NCBI RefSeq assembly: GCF_000612625.1
Contig: NZ_CCAS010000011.1
Location: 43,383 to 107,382, forward strand
Source of the DNA: Neobacillus jeddahensis
Lineage (GTDB): Bacteria; Bacillota; Bacilli; Bacillales; Cytobacillaceae
DNA: 64,000 nt
Direction: 5' to 3'
Positions 7,922 to 17,213 of this stretch are shown here, one piece after another. The translations under genes and the position numbers were made by a program. The notes under the pieces are model-generated. The model made no database searches, was not told the DNA's origin, and saw nothing but the letters and a program-made list of their open reading frames with translations. Within the stretch, counting starts at the first letter, position 1. Each line of letters begins with the position of its first letter.

Positions 7922-7973
7922 GTCACTCTCTCCCTCATTCCTAAATTAACAACCATGATTTACATGTTTAACT

Positions 7974-9056
7974 CTAAAAATCGTAGTCGTTTGTATTGTC
8001 TTTCGTAAATACAATCCGCTCAGGTAAAACGATAATTCCTGAATCATCTACCTTATAATCGTAGCCTTGAATGGTGTTCGGCTCTACTTTAACCGTACCC
8101 ATATCAGGAACATCTATAGAGTCCCCAACCTTCAGATCATTGCCCTTGGCTAACCAATAAGCTACATATACGGCAAGGGCACCCTGATCTGTTACATCCC
8201 ATAAACCATGGTTGTTAATGGTTCCATTTTCAATAAATTGTCTCATTGAATTGGGTGAAGCAAATCCTGTAATAATGACATCATCTGCTTTTAACCCTTT
8301 ATTTTCAGCTGCTTGTGCCATTGCTGGTAGTGCTGTTGAGTCGGGACAAATTACGGCATCAATATCAGGGTAAGAATCTAAAATACTTTCTCCAACTTGT
8401 AAGGATTTTTGTTCATTGGCATCCCCAAATTGAGTTGTTACAAGTTCCCATTTTGGATATTTTTCTTTAATATATTTGTTTGCATAGTTCACCCATGAGT
8501 TTTGGTCCGGAACGGTTGGACTTGAATAGAACCAGCCGATTTTCTTAGCATCATCGGGATTATCCATTTGCTGCGCAGCCATATCAACAAGCATTTTACC
8601 TAAGATTTCTGGTGTTCCTTGGTTTACGTAAACAGAACGATATTTTGGATCCACATCCGAATCCCATGTGACCACTTTAACGCCGGCATCTAATGCCTTT
8701 TTCAATGCCTGGTTCAAACCATCAGAAGAGACAGAAGAAATAGCTATCGCATCAGCACCGCTATTTACAGCACTATTTATTATTTGTACTTGGTTCGCGA
8801 CCGTACCTTCTGGAGCACCATCGTACTTTACTTTAAAACCAACTTTTTCACCCATTTCCTGCGCACCATCGTTTCCAGATTCAAAGAATGCATTCCCGGT
8901 CATTTTTGGAATGAATACCACCTGAATATCTTTATCCTCTTTCTTCTTGCCTCCCCCTTCAGAAGCGTCATCATTGGATCCGCAAGCAGCCACAAATAAC
9001 ATCACAATTGCCACAACAATGATTAGTTTAATAGATTTTAATTTTCTCATCGTCAC
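7974..9056 (-). CDS. lsrB: Autoinducer-2 binding lipoprotein LsrB
   Basis: This 360-residue periplasmic-binding-type protein (Peripla_BP_4 fold) has a lipoprotein signal (hydrophobic stretch to VAAC, lipidated Cys near residue 25) followed by an acidic linker. KMTGNAFFESGNDGAQEMG and the later VIITGFASPNSMRQFI are typical of LsrB. It should capture AI-2 outside the membrane and hand it to LsrCD. The start is either GTG at 9056, immediately next to the lsrD stop, or ATG at 9050; both follow GGAGG. It lies between the permease genes and lsrF in the operon. Confidence 0.95.
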   Translation of the reverse strand: MTMRKLKSIKLIIVVAIVMLFVAACGSNDDASEGGGKKKEDKDIQVVFIPKMTGNAFFESGNDGAQEMGEKVGFKVKYDGAPEGTVANQVQIINSAVNSGADAIAISSVSSDGLNQALKKALDAGVKVVTWDSDVDPKYRSVYVNQGTPEILGKMLVDMAAQQMDNPDDAKKIGWFYSSPTVPDQNSWVNYANKYIKEKYPKWELVTTQFGDANEQKSLQVGESILDSYPDIDAVICPDSTALPAMAQAAENKGLKADDVIITGFASPNSMRQFIENGTINNHGLWDVTDQGALAVYVAYWLAKGNDLKVGDSIDVPDMGTVKVEPNTIQGYDYKVDDSGIIVLPERIVFTKDNTNDYDF

Positions 9057-10055
9057 TTAACCTCCATTATTTTGTTTTTGTGTGATGATCCGTTTTACAT
9101 TAAATCTGAAATCAGGATTTATTCCCAGGAATGCAACTGAAACTATCAGAAGGCCCCCCGTTGCCAATCCTATATATTGGGTGGAAACCCCAGCCATTTG
9201 CAAGCCTATCTGCATAAATCCCAATATGATACTGGCCAACGCTGTCCCAACAACCCCCCCTTTACCTCCGGTGATTAATGTTCCTCCTAACACAACGACA
9301 GTTAGAATCGGCATAAGATATTCAGCACCATAATCAGATCTCGCGCTTCCTAAATAGGAAGTTAATACAACTCCTGCAATTCCAGCACTTAACCCTGACA
9401 GTACATATGTACTAGTAATTATTTTTTTAGTATCAATCCCAGAGTACTCGGCTGTGTTTTGATTAATTCCTGTTAAGTATATATATCTGCCATACTTCGT
9501 GCGATGCAAAAGTATATATGCGATGATAAACATGATGATAAATAAGATAACGGCATTCGGGATTCCCATGACTTCTCCATTTGCAATCCAGCTAAACCCC
9601 TCCGAAAACCCAGAAATTCCTTCATAGGTACTAACATCAGACACCCCTACCAACACAATGGCAATCCCACTATATAAAAGCATTCCGCCAAGGGTGATGA
9701 TCATGGCTTGAACTCTTCCATATGCAATTAGGACCCCATTGAGAAAACCGCACAATCCACCAACTAAAATAGCGCAAATGATTGAAACCCAAATATTGAT
9801 TCCAACCACTTGAGATAAGAGACCCGTAATTACAGAGGTTAACCCAATAATCGAAACTCCAGAAATATCAATTCCTCCTGTAATAACGACCAGTGTCACA
9901 AAAAATCCAATAATCGCTATGGCAACAAAATCATTAAAACTATTTAACAAAATCGTCACATTCCAGAATCTGGGATTCATCATCCCAAATACGATCATTT
10001 CAACAACGATTAAGATGAACAAAGTAAGGTTCCATTTCGGGATTTTATTTAACAT
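9057..10055 (-). CDS. lsrD: Autoinducer-2 ABC transporter permease LsrD
   Basis: This multi-pass inner-membrane permease (about 332 residues from the chosen start) belongs to the RbsC/LsrC/LsrD family. It has about eight to ten hydrophobic helices and the family loop GGKGGVVGTALASIILG near the C-terminus. The longest frame starts at 10091 within lsrC. AAAGGAGG lies before the ATG at 10055 (MLNKIPKW), which also removes the overlap with lsrC, so that start is preferred although the 12-nt spacing is a little long. It pairs with LsrC to form the AI-2 channel. Confidence 0.93.
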   Translation of the reverse strand: MLNKIPKWNLTLFILIVVEMIVFGMMNPRFWNVTILLNSFNDFVAIAIIGFFVTLVVITGGIDISGVSIIGLTSVITGLLSQVVGINIWVSIICAILVGGLCGFLNGVLIAYGRVQAMIITLGGMLLYSGIAIVLVGVSDVSTYEGISGFSEGFSWIANGEVMGIPNAVILFIIMFIIAYILLHRTKYGRYIYLTGINQNTAEYSGIDTKKIITSTYVLSGLSAGIAGVVLTSYLGSARSDYGAEYLMPILTVVVLGGTLITGGKGGVVGTALASIILGFMQIGLQMAGVSTQYIGLATGGLLIVSVAFLGINPDFRFNVKRIITQKQNNGG

Positions 10056-10062
10056 GTCATAT

Positions 10063-11058
10063 CTAAGCCTCCTTTTGTAGAACTCTTGCATTTAATCTTA
10101 CTTTCTTTGCCTTTTTATTAGCGTTAAATGCAAGCAAGGCATCAATCACTACAATGATGATTAAGAGAGCACCCGAAATTGTATCATTCCAAAACGCTGG
10201 AACTTTCATAAAAACTAGAGCAGAATTGATTGATGTTAAAATAATGGCTCCTAACGCTGCGCCCACTACCGTTCCAATCCCACCTGCTAATGACACTCCA
10301 CCAAGAACGCATGCTGCAATAACAGTTAACTCAATTCCTACTCCGGCATTTGTTGAGACAAAGCCAATTTGACTAACAAAGATTAAGCCTGCTAAAGAAG
10401 CACATATTCCAGAAATGACAAATGAATAGGCAATATATCTCTTCACAGGAATCCCTAATGAAATGGCTCCGTCTACGTTGTCACCAATAGCAGTGTAATA
10501 TCTTCCCTTGCTGTTCTTTGATAGGTACACCTGAGCGAATATGACTCCAACAATGACGATGATAGATAATAAATTCACTCCAAATATGTCTATTTTTGAG
10601 AGTTCTTTCACGTTTGCCGGAATGTTTTCTACCCATTTACCATCTGTATAAATAACTTGAACCACTCTCGTAATGGAGAGTAAGGCTAACGTCATAATAA
10701 ACGAAGAAATTTTTAATTTTATTAATCCAAACCCATTAATAAGTCCAATGAATGCTCCTATTCCTATAGCAGCGAGTACAGCTAGAAAAATATTCCCCCC
10801 GTCTCTAAGAATGGTTCCGCAAACGGCTGCACTTAAGCCCAGGGTTCCACCAATTGAAATATCTAAATTCCCCGTTAACAAGACAAAGGTCATCCCTACC
10901 GTTAGAACAATATAAATCAAGCTGCTTTTCAGAGATTTATCGATATTCTGTAACGATAAATAGTCAGTATTTATGAAACCCACAACCACAAAAAGAAGGA
11001 TTAAAAATATAAAAGTTCTAAATTCTCGTTGTTTGATTATTTTTGAAAATCTAGTCAT
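10063..11058 (-). CDS. lsrC: Autoinducer-2 ABC transporter permease LsrC
   Basis: This RbsC-type permease has about 331 residues and roughly nine hydrophobic helices. It carries the conserved LTGNLDISIGGTLGLSA (about residues 62-78) and GGIGTVVGAALGAIILTSI segments that define this transporter group. The longest frame opens at 11088, but GAAGGAGGTGA stands before the ATG at 11058 (MTRFSKII), which is the likely start. With that start the gene overlaps the lsrA stop by 8 nt, consistent with translational coupling. It forms the membrane channel with LsrD. Confidence 0.93.
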   Translation of the reverse strand: MTRFSKIIKQREFRTFIFLILLFVVVGFINTDYLSLQNIDKSLKSSLIYIVLTVGMTFVLLTGNLDISIGGTLGLSAAVCGTILRDGGNIFLAVLAAIGIGAFIGLINGFGLIKLKISSFIMTLALLSITRVVQVIYTDGKWVENIPANVKELSKIDIFGVNLLSIIVIVGVIFAQVYLSKNSKGRYYTAIGDNVDGAISLGIPVKRYIAYSFVISGICASLAGLIFVSQIGFVSTNAGVGIELTVIAACVLGGVSLAGGIGTVVGAALGAIILTSINSALVFMKVPAFWNDTISGALLIIIVVIDALLAFNANKKAKKVRLNARVLQKEA

Positions 11059-12568
11059 GTGCCCTATCACCTCCTTCAAATGTTCCAAAAGATGCTTTCA
11101 TCACATTGACTGCATTAATTTCGTCTAAGTTTAAGCAAACCTTGCACGTTCCCTGATAGACAGCAAAGATGCGGTCACTTATTCTTTCGATTTCTTCAAG
11201 ATCAGAAGAAATGAGCAGAATGGAAAATCCCTGGTTTTTTAATTCTGTTATGATGGAATAGATATCCCCCCTTGCAGCCGCATCAATTCCTCTTGTTGGT
11301 TCATCCATAATGATTATTTTGGGATTCACGGATAACGCCCTTGCAATCACAGCCTTCTGCTGATTTCCGCCTGATAGTGATTTGATTTCATCCTCCTGAG
11401 AATTCACCTTAATTCTTAATCTATCAATATACTGATGGGCCACTTGTTCTTCTAACTTTTTCTTAATAAAAAAACCGCTCCGTTTCATCATTTGTGAGGT
11501 GATATTATTCCTTACAGAAGTTATCGAAAAAATACCGTTTAAAAATCGATCTTCAGGTATATAAGCCAGACCGCTGTCCACCGTTTCATTGATGGACAAC
11601 TTTGTGATGTCTTTTCCATCAAGATAGACCTTCCCGCTCTGGATAGGATTAATTCCGTAAATCGCTTCAGCAATTTCCGTTCGTCCAGCCCCAACCAGCC
11701 CAGCGAGACCAACAACCTCACCCTTATAAACGTCAAAACTAATATTCTTAAATCCATCTCCAACGATGTTATCCACTTTAAGAATCGGTTTTTCTCCCTC
11801 ATGGTTGGATTTTCGTCTTTCAAACGTCTCTTGGTGATGATCCTCGTTTTCAGCAGGAAGCAGCCCCTGAATCAGCATTTCTTTCGTAAATTCAGCTATT
11901 TTTCCTTTCAAAGTTACTTTTCCGTCTCGTAATATGACTACATGCGTGGAAATCTGAAAGACTTCATCCAGTCGGTGGGTAATATAGAAAATTCCAACCC
12001 CGGCATTCTTTAACTGCTCAATGACTTTGAAAAGAGCCTCTGTTTCTGAAAACGTTAAAGTAGAAGTTGGTTCATCCAGAATTAACACTTTTGACTTTCT
12101 TAAAAGTCCTCTTATGATCTCTAGCTGTTGTTGCTCCGCAATACTTAGTGTAGCTGCTATTCGTTTCAGATCGATATTCCAGCCTAATTCTTTAATTAGT
12201 TTTATTGACTCTTCCTTAACTTCCTTTTTATCCTTACGAAATCCAATCGTAAGGTTTTGTTCAACCGTCATATTAGGAAATAACAGCGGCTCCTGGGGCA
12301 CTAAATAAATGCCTCTTTCATGCGCTGCAAAAGGATTTAAATGATCTGCCTTTTCACCATTAATTTCAATTATTCCGCCTTCTGGTTTGTAAATTCCTGT
12401 GAGAATTTTCATTAGGGTGCTCTTCCCTGCCCCATTACCACCGATAATAGAGATAACCTCGGACTCATTCAGTTCTAATGAAACCCCTTCTAAAACTGTA
12501 TTCCGATTAAAAGACTTTCGAATATTCTCCAATCTCACTAAGTTCTTCGGCGCCTGCATCCTATCCAC
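11051..12568 (-). CDS. lsrA: Autoinducer-2 ABC transporter ATP-binding protein LsrA
   Basis: This 505-residue protein has two fused ABC ATPase domains, as usual for sugar/AI-2 importers. The first half has Walker A GGNGAGKST (about 43-51), a signature region LSIAEQQQLEIIRGL and Walker B VLILDEPTS. The second half has a degenerate Walker A (GLVGAGRTE), signature LSGGNQQKAVIARAL and IIIMDEPTRGID. It powers AI-2 uptake through LsrCD. It is the first gene of the minus-strand operon and faces lsrR across a 329-bp shared control region. Confidence 0.95.
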   Translation of the reverse strand: MDRMQAPKNLVRLENIRKSFNRNTVLEGVSLELNESEVISIIGGNGAGKSTLMKILTGIYKPEGGIIEINGEKADHLNPFAAHERGIYLVPQEPLLFPNMTVEQNLTIGFRKDKKEVKEESIKLIKELGWNIDLKRIAATLSIAEQQQLEIIRGLLRKSKVLILDEPTSTLTFSETEALFKVIEQLKNAGVGIFYITHRLDEVFQISTHVVILRDGKVTLKGKIAEFTKEMLIQGLLPAENEDHHQETFERRKSNHEGEKPILKVDNIVGDGFKNISFDVYKGEVVGLAGLVGAGRTEIAEAIYGINPIQSGKVYLDGKDITKLSINETVDSGLAYIPEDRFLNGIFSITSVRNNITSQMMKRSGFFIKKKLEEQVAHQYIDRLRIKVNSQEDEIKSLSGGNQQKAVIARALSVNPKIIIMDEPTRGIDAAARGDIYSIITELKNQGFSILLISSDLEEIERISDRIFAVYQGTCKVCLNLDEINAVNVMKASFGTFEGGDRAHD

Positions 12569-12897
12569 CTACCTTAGCACTATTCATGTAATCGCTTACT
12601 TTTTTATCATTCTATTACTGATTCATACATTTTATTAACAAACAAACATTTTATTATTTTCTATATTTTAGATTTTTCAAGTTTATAAATAACCCTATAT
12701 ACCTTCATAGTAATCCCTCGTAGATTATATGAACTATGCATAATTTTCATTACATCCTTATTACAATAGATAAAGGTTATGAAAATTCAACAGAGCGGAG
12801 TTTTGCTGTTACTTTTGTTTTACCGAAAATCAAATGTAACACAATTGTTTTAACATAAAATTTTTGTTTTAAAAATAAACTAAAAGGAGTGATGACC
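12569..12897. promoter_or_regulatory. Divergent control region between lsrA and lsrR
   Basis: This AT-rich 329-bp stretch has no gene. It contains three direct copies of TTGTTTTA (12815, 12845, 12864) just ahead of lsrR, and an imperfect palindrome GAACTATGCATAATTTTC centred near 12740 in the middle of the gap. Both are candidate LsrR operators. The lsrR ribosome-binding site is AAAGGAG at about 12883. The exact promoters cannot be fixed by eye. Confidence 0.5.
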
Positions 12898-13818
12898 ATG
12901 ACATATGAAAATAGCCTTATCATTAAAATCGCATGGAAATATTACATTGAAGGAATGACACAAAATGAAATAGCAGAGTCTTTAACACTATCAAGAATGA
13001 AAGTGATTAAATACCTAGATATAGCTAAAGCAAACAACATTATACAATTTAAAATCAATCTAGATAAATTTGTTAACATGGATCTGCAAAATAAAATAAA
13101 GAAGCAATATAAATTGCAGGATATTTATATCGTTCCAGCCTCTAACAATCATTCGATTGATAGTCTTACAAAAGCCGCTGCCCAATATATAGAAGACAGA
13201 ATTACCAGCGATACCATGATTAATGTAGGTTATGGGCAAGCCGTTTCAAGAACCTTGGGACACTTAAATATTTCGACAAAGTATAAAGTCACTTTTGTTT
13301 CTTTATCTGGCGGAGTAAGATTTTACATTCCGACAGCAGTAGAATCATCATCCGATTATTACACAAATCCTAATTACAACCATTACATTATGCCTGCCCC
13401 ATTATTGGTATCCTCAAAACAGCTTGCTGAACAGTTAATTCATGAAAAACCAATCAAAAAAATCTTTGAAATGATCCCTTACTCTACGATCACGATCATT
13501 GGCATTGGAGCGGTAAATGAACGGGCCACCATTGTCAAGGAAGGATATTTGAACACCAATGAAATGGAAATCTATAAATCAATGGGGGCTGTGGGAGATT
13601 TATTAAGCCAATTTTATGATATTAATGGCAATGTTTTAGATCTTAAATTGCACAAACAACTAATTAGTACTGATATCAATCTATTAAAATCACTGAACCA
13701 TGTTGTTGCCGTGGCTGGTGGCCTCGAAAAAAGAGAAGCCATTATCGGGGCATTAAAAGGGGGCTATATAAATGTATTAATTACAGATGAAGTCTTAGCC
13801 AAAGCTCTTCTTGAATGA
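12898..13818 (+). CDS. lsrR: AI-2 operon repressor LsrR (SorC/DeoR-type sugar-binding regulator)
   Basis: This protein of about 306 residues has an N-terminal helix-turn-helix (GMTQNEIAESLTLSRMKVIKYL, about residues 19-40) and a C-terminal sugar-phosphate sensing domain of the SorC family (GYGQAVSRTLGHL and VVAVAGGLEKREAIIGALKGGYINVLITD). By homology it represses the lsr genes until phospho-AI-2, made by LsrK, binds. AAAGGAG before the ATG at 12898 favours that start over the GTG at 12889. It is divergent from lsrA and directly followed by lsrK. Confidence 0.93.
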   Translation: MTYENSLIIKIAWKYYIEGMTQNEIAESLTLSRMKVIKYLDIAKANNIIQFKINLDKFVNMDLQNKIKKQYKLQDIYIVPASNNHSIDSLTKAAAQYIEDRITSDTMINVGYGQAVSRTLGHLNISTKYKVTFVSLSGGVRFYIPTAVESSSDYYTNPNYNHYIMPAPLLVSSKQLAEQLIHEKPIKKIFEMIPYSTITIIGIGAVNERATIVKEGYLNTNEMEIYKSMGAVGDLLSQFYDINGNVLDLKLHKQLISTDINLLKSLNHVVAVAGGLEKREAIIGALKGGYINVLITDEVLAKALLE

Positions 13819-13871
13819 AGGGTTTCTGATTATTCATCTCTATTAAATTTTAGAAAGGAAGATGAAGTCAC

Positions 13872-15431
13872 ATGGAAAAGTACTTAATGGCGATTGATGC
13901 CGGAACTGGCAGTGTCAGAGTCATTTTATTCGACATATTCGGAAATGAATACTGTGTTACACAATCAGAATGGACCCATCTAGAGGATAAAAGGTATCCA
14001 GGTTCGATGGATTTTGATATCAACAAAAATATTGAACTAATTATCCATCTAATTAAGGAAAGCTTGGCAAAGAGTAAGGTTAATCCAGAAAAAATTGTCT
14101 CCATTTCCACAACAAGCATGCGTGAAGCCATTGTCTTATACGATGAAAACGGCATGGAACTATGGGCCTGTGCTAACGTTGATTCAAGATCCAATGATGA
14201 AGTCGCTAACTTATATAAAATAAGTGACACAATCGAATCAGAGATTCATCATGTTTCTGGACAGACCTTTTCATTAAGTGCTATTCCTAGAATCCTTTGG
14301 GTAAAAAATAATATCCCTGAAACATACAACAAAATCAAATATGTTACGATGCTGAACGACTGGATTACATATCGCTTGACCGATGTGATTTCTGTAGAGC
14401 CTTCTAATGGTTGTACGACTGGTCTTTTCAATCTAAAAAATAGAGTTTGGGATCCAAATATTTCAGAAATGGTAAATATTAAGAATGATATTTTTCCAAT
14501 TGTAAATGAAAGCGGATCCATTATTGGCCATGTTACCGAGGACTTTTCGGTACTCACCGGATTAAGCACTCAAACTTTAGTTGTTGCGGGGGGCGGCGAT
14601 GCCCAATTAGGATGCATCGGCATGGGGGTCATCAATGAAGGAGATGCAGCAGTTTTAGGTGGGAGTTTCTGGCAATACGAGTATACAACCAATCAGGTCG
14701 AAATCAATGATAACTGTAAAGTAAGAGTTAATTGCCACGCGATTCCAAATACATGGCAATATGAAGCCATCGCCTTCTTTCCAGGATTAATCATGCGATG
14801 GTTCAGAGATACGTTTTGTGAGCTTGAAGCCTTCCTGCAAAAGGAAAGTGGCGAAAGTATTTATGCCCAAATGGAGAAAAGAGCTCAAAGTGTACCCGCT
14901 GGATGTAATAGAATGATCTGCACTTTTTCCGATAAAATGAATTACTTTTCATGGAAACATGCGGCGCCAAGTTTCGTAGATTTTAAATTTGATAGTTCGT
15001 TTAATAAAGCAACCTTTTATAGAGCCATAATGGAAAATGCGGCTTTTGTCACAAGAGGGAATATCGAAACCGTTTCCAAATCAACAAACAAATCACCAGA
15101 AACTATTATTTTTGGTGGAGGTGCATCAAAAAGTGACTTATGGGGCCAAATTGTTGCAGATGTTCTTAATAAGAAAGTAAAAATTCCCGTTGTAAAGGAA
15201 GCGACCGCTCTTGGTGCGGCAATTTGTGCAGGCGTAGGAGCAGGTGTTTATCGAAGTTTTAATGAAGCTATCGATCAAGTGGTAAAATTTGAAAAAACCT
15301 TTGAACCTAACGAAGCGAACCGCTTCATTTATGAAGAATTATATAAAAAGTGGGAAGCTGTGTACAAGGTACAACTAGATCTAGCAGATCAAGGATACAC
15401 AAACCATATGTGGATTGCCCCAGGACTATAA
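13872..15431 (+). CDS. lsrK: Autoinducer-2 kinase LsrK
   Basis: This 519-residue FGGY-family carbohydrate kinase begins LMAIDAGTGSVRVILFDIFG, the first phosphate-binding loop. It has a second nucleotide-binding motif FGGGASKSDLWGQIVADVL near residue 416. It should phosphorylate imported AI-2 (DPD) in the cytoplasm, trapping it and generating the LsrR inducer. Length matches the LsrK family (about 520-530). The start follows AGAAAGGAAGATGA. It lies 53 bp after lsrR and 23 bp before the cupin gene, forming an lsrR-lsrK-cupin operon. Confidence 0.95.
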   Translation: MEKYLMAIDAGTGSVRVILFDIFGNEYCVTQSEWTHLEDKRYPGSMDFDINKNIELIIHLIKESLAKSKVNPEKIVSISTTSMREAIVLYDENGMELWACANVDSRSNDEVANLYKISDTIESEIHHVSGQTFSLSAIPRILWVKNNIPETYNKIKYVTMLNDWITYRLTDVISVEPSNGCTTGLFNLKNRVWDPNISEMVNIKNDIFPIVNESGSIIGHVTEDFSVLTGLSTQTLVVAGGGDAQLGCIGMGVINEGDAAVLGGSFWQYEYTTNQVEINDNCKVRVNCHAIPNTWQYEAIAFFPGLIMRWFRDTFCELEAFLQKESGESIYAQMEKRAQSVPAGCNRMICTFSDKMNYFSWKHAAPSFVDFKFDSSFNKATFYRAIMENAAFVTRGNIETVSKSTNKSPETIIFGGGASKSDLWGQIVADVLNKKVKIPVVKEATALGAAICAGVGAGVYRSFNEAIDQVVKFEKTFEPNEANRFIYEELYKKWEAVYKVQLDLADQGYTNHMWIAPGL

Positions 15432-15454
15432 TACATCTAAAGGAGTGAAACAAA

Positions 15455-15811
15455 ATGACTGTTATTAACGAGAATGAGCGAGAATACCGATTTGGTAATA
15501 GTGGGCCAAAGTACCTTATGAAAGGGCCGAGAATGAATTTCGGTGTCGTTGTGCTACAACCAGGACAGGATTTTACAGCACACTATCATAACGTTATGGA
15601 GGAAAACTTCTTTATCTTAGAGGGAGAGCTAGAAATTCATATAGACGAGGAAATTTTCCAATGTAAACAAGGAGACTTTGTTCATGTTGAACCCCATAAA
15701 GTCCACTATTTAATCAACAAGGGAGATACTGTCTTTAAAGCAGCTTTTATGTTAGCGCCTTATCAAGAAAAAGATAAGGTTGAAGTTGATTACAAGCCAT
15801 ACGGAAATTAA
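15455..15811 (+). CDS. Single-domain cupin protein of the AI-2 locus
   Basis: This 118-residue protein forms one cupin beta-barrel. Cupin motif 1 is PGQDFTAHYHNVMEENFFILEG (metal ligands H43, H45, E49 or E50 by spacing). Motif 2 is GDFVHVEPHKVHYL (His near residue 79). It probably binds a metal and acts as a small isomerase, epimerase or oxygenase. It starts 23 bp after lsrK with AAAGGAGTGA before its ATG. Typical enteric lsr loci encode LsrG here, an unrelated ABM-fold isomerase acting on phospho-AI-2; no LsrG is seen. The cupin may substitute for it, which is inference. Confidence 0.85.
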   Translation: MTVINENEREYRFGNSGPKYLMKGPRMNFGVVVLQPGQDFTAHYHNVMEENFFILEGELEIHIDEEIFQCKQGDFVHVEPHKVHYLINKGDTVFKAAFMLAPYQEKDKVEVDYKPYGN

Positions 15812-15879
15812 AACAAGAAACCACGGATACCATGGTTGTCAAAAAGCTTATTTTATAATGAAGCAATAAAACGTACTGG

Positions 15880-15902
15880 CGAACAGTGATTAGAACTGTT
15901 CG
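15880..15902 (+). terminator. Likely terminator of lsrR-lsrK-cupin operon
   Basis: CGAACAGT and ACTGTTCG form a perfect 8-bp stem with a 7-nt loop, followed by TCTTATTAATT. The U-tract is interrupted, so strength is uncertain. Confidence 0.55.
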
Positions 15903-15968
15903 TCTTATTAATTCGCTGTCCATTTACAGCGATTTGCTTTAATGCGGTTACTTTTGGCAAAAGATTGT

Positions 15969-16505
15969 TTAGCGCCCCTCGTGTTCATTTTCTTCATAAA
16001 ACAGTACCTTCCAAGCCCCAAATTCATTTAACAACTCTTTAGGCTTCAGTTTATACTGATTGGATACACCTTGGCCCTCCTGACTTGGCGACTGATAATA
16101 AGTCTCCATAAATAAGTACCCATCTTTTTTAAGAATATCTTTTATAAGAGGAAATAGGTTTCGATCAAGGTAATAGGTCATCACAATGATGTCAAAGGAT
16201 TGGTTTTGCCAGTTGAATGGATTCAATCCAGTTAGATCAGCCACCTGAGCATCAAGTGAGAGGCCCTTTTTTTCTGCTTGATCCTGAATAAACGCAATCG
16301 CAACATCTGAAAGATCCATTGCTTGTACACGATAATTCTTTTGCGCTAGAAACAAACTGTTCCCACCAAGACCGCATGCTAGGTCAAGAGCCCTACCCCC
16401 AGATAGATAATCCGATAGCTTCATTAATCTCGGATTCGGGGTGGGATCTGACATTTGTTTCATCCGTTCCCGATGTTTTGTGTTCCATTTTAATTTTATG
16501 TTCAT
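15969..16505 (-). CDS. Class I SAM-dependent methyltransferase
   Basis: From the ATG at 16505 (preceded by GAGGTG at 8 nt) the product has about 178 residues. The SAM-binding motif I is RALDLACGLGGNSLFLAQ, followed by the acidic ligand strand VQAMDLSD and a motif-IV-like FDIIVMTYYLDRNLF. The size and sequence style resemble TehB/UbiE-like small-molecule methyltransferases of bacilli. It is a single gene. Its upstream flank is occupied by a copy of the dispersed inverted-repeat element (16526-16585), which separates it from the GbsR-like gene. The substrate is unknown. Confidence 0.88.
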   Translation of the reverse strand: MNIKLKWNTKHRERMKQMSDPTPNPRLMKLSDYLSGGRALDLACGLGGNSLFLAQKNYRVQAMDLSDVAIAFIQDQAEKKGLSLDAQVADLTGLNPFNWQNQSFDIIVMTYYLDRNLFPLIKDILKKDGYLFMETYYQSPSQEGQGVSNQYKLKPKELLNEFGAWKVLFYEENEHEGR

Positions 16506-16525
16506 TCCTTTACACCTCACAGTAA

Positions 16526-16585
16526 CCAGGGGGACGGTTCTTGTGGCTTACTAATGTAGTAGATCCACTAGAACCGTCCCCCTGG
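16526..16585. repeat. Dispersed inverted-repeat element, copy 2 (complete)
   Basis: CCAGGGGGACGGTTCTTGTGG (16526-16546, written here as two arms) pairs with CCACTAGAACCGTCCCCCTGG at 16565-16585, with one mismatch and an 18-nt loop. The flank continues CTCACCCCTGG. It separates two minus-strand genes. Confidence 0.9.
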
Positions 16586-16597
16586 CTCACCCCTGGT

Positions 16598-17131
16598 TCA
16601 TTCCATGCTCATTTTTGGGATAAAGTCGAAGATCTCGTGTGATTCAAATGATTGGATGAGTCGGTTTAGCCAATCCAGATATTCTATGCCTGAATAGAGC
16701 TTTTTTAAGTCTTTTTCAAGTAACTCCTTTGATTCCACATCAAGATCGTCCTTATCCCTTATCTCTTGTAATTCGGAAATAAATTTTTTCAATTCATTGG
16801 TTTGCGGAACGACTGATTTTCGCCAGTGATAGCAAAAGAATTTGATAAAACTATCATAGTTATCTTCTTCCACCTGGTAAATATCCTTTCGTTCTCCTTT
16901 TTTCCAAATCTTTTTCACTAATCCCATTTCGTCCAGTTCTCTAACAGCAATACTCATACTTGCTTTACTCATGCCCAACAGTTCTGTCATATCATCTAAG
17001 GTCATCGGTTTTTCATAATAATACATCACCGACATTAAACGTTTAAGGGTATTAGGCATGGAGAATAATGTTTGATGATCAGAGTTAAAATCAATGATTT
17101 GATCTCTCACCCTCTTGAAGTTTTCATTCAA
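16598..17131 (-). CDS. GbsR/MarR-family transcriptional regulator
   Basis: This 177-residue winged-helix protein has an N-terminal MPNTLKRLMSVMYYYEKPMTLDDMTELLGMSKASMSIAVRELDEMGLVKKIWKKGERK segment, the typical GbsR/OpuAR DNA-binding domain, followed by a helical C-terminal dimerisation part. GbsR proteins of Bacillus sense choline or control osmoprotectant genes, but none of those genes is near. Here it follows the M20 hydrolase gene by 82 bp and could be the last gene of the peptide-uptake operon or independent. Its target is unknown. The DNA-binding family call is firm. Confidence 0.88.
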   Translation of the reverse strand: MNENFKRVRDQIIDFNSDHQTLFSMPNTLKRLMSVMYYYEKPMTLDDMTELLGMSKASMSIAVRELDEMGLVKKIWKKGERKDIYQVEEDNYDSFIKFFCYHWRKSVVPQTNELKKFISELQEIRDKDDLDVESKELLEKDLKKLYSGIEYLDWLNRLIQSFESHEIFDFIPKMSME

Positions 17132-17213
17132 TCCATTTTCACCATCTTTATCAAAATTTCAACGTGGTACTCCTATCTATTAATTTATACTAAATTTGTC
17201 AATAAATATAGGA

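Noticed and set aside
7043..15811. Reading the lsr locus as a ribose-type importer
   Set aside because: The presence of LsrF, LsrK and LsrR homologues together makes the AI-2 assignment much stronger.
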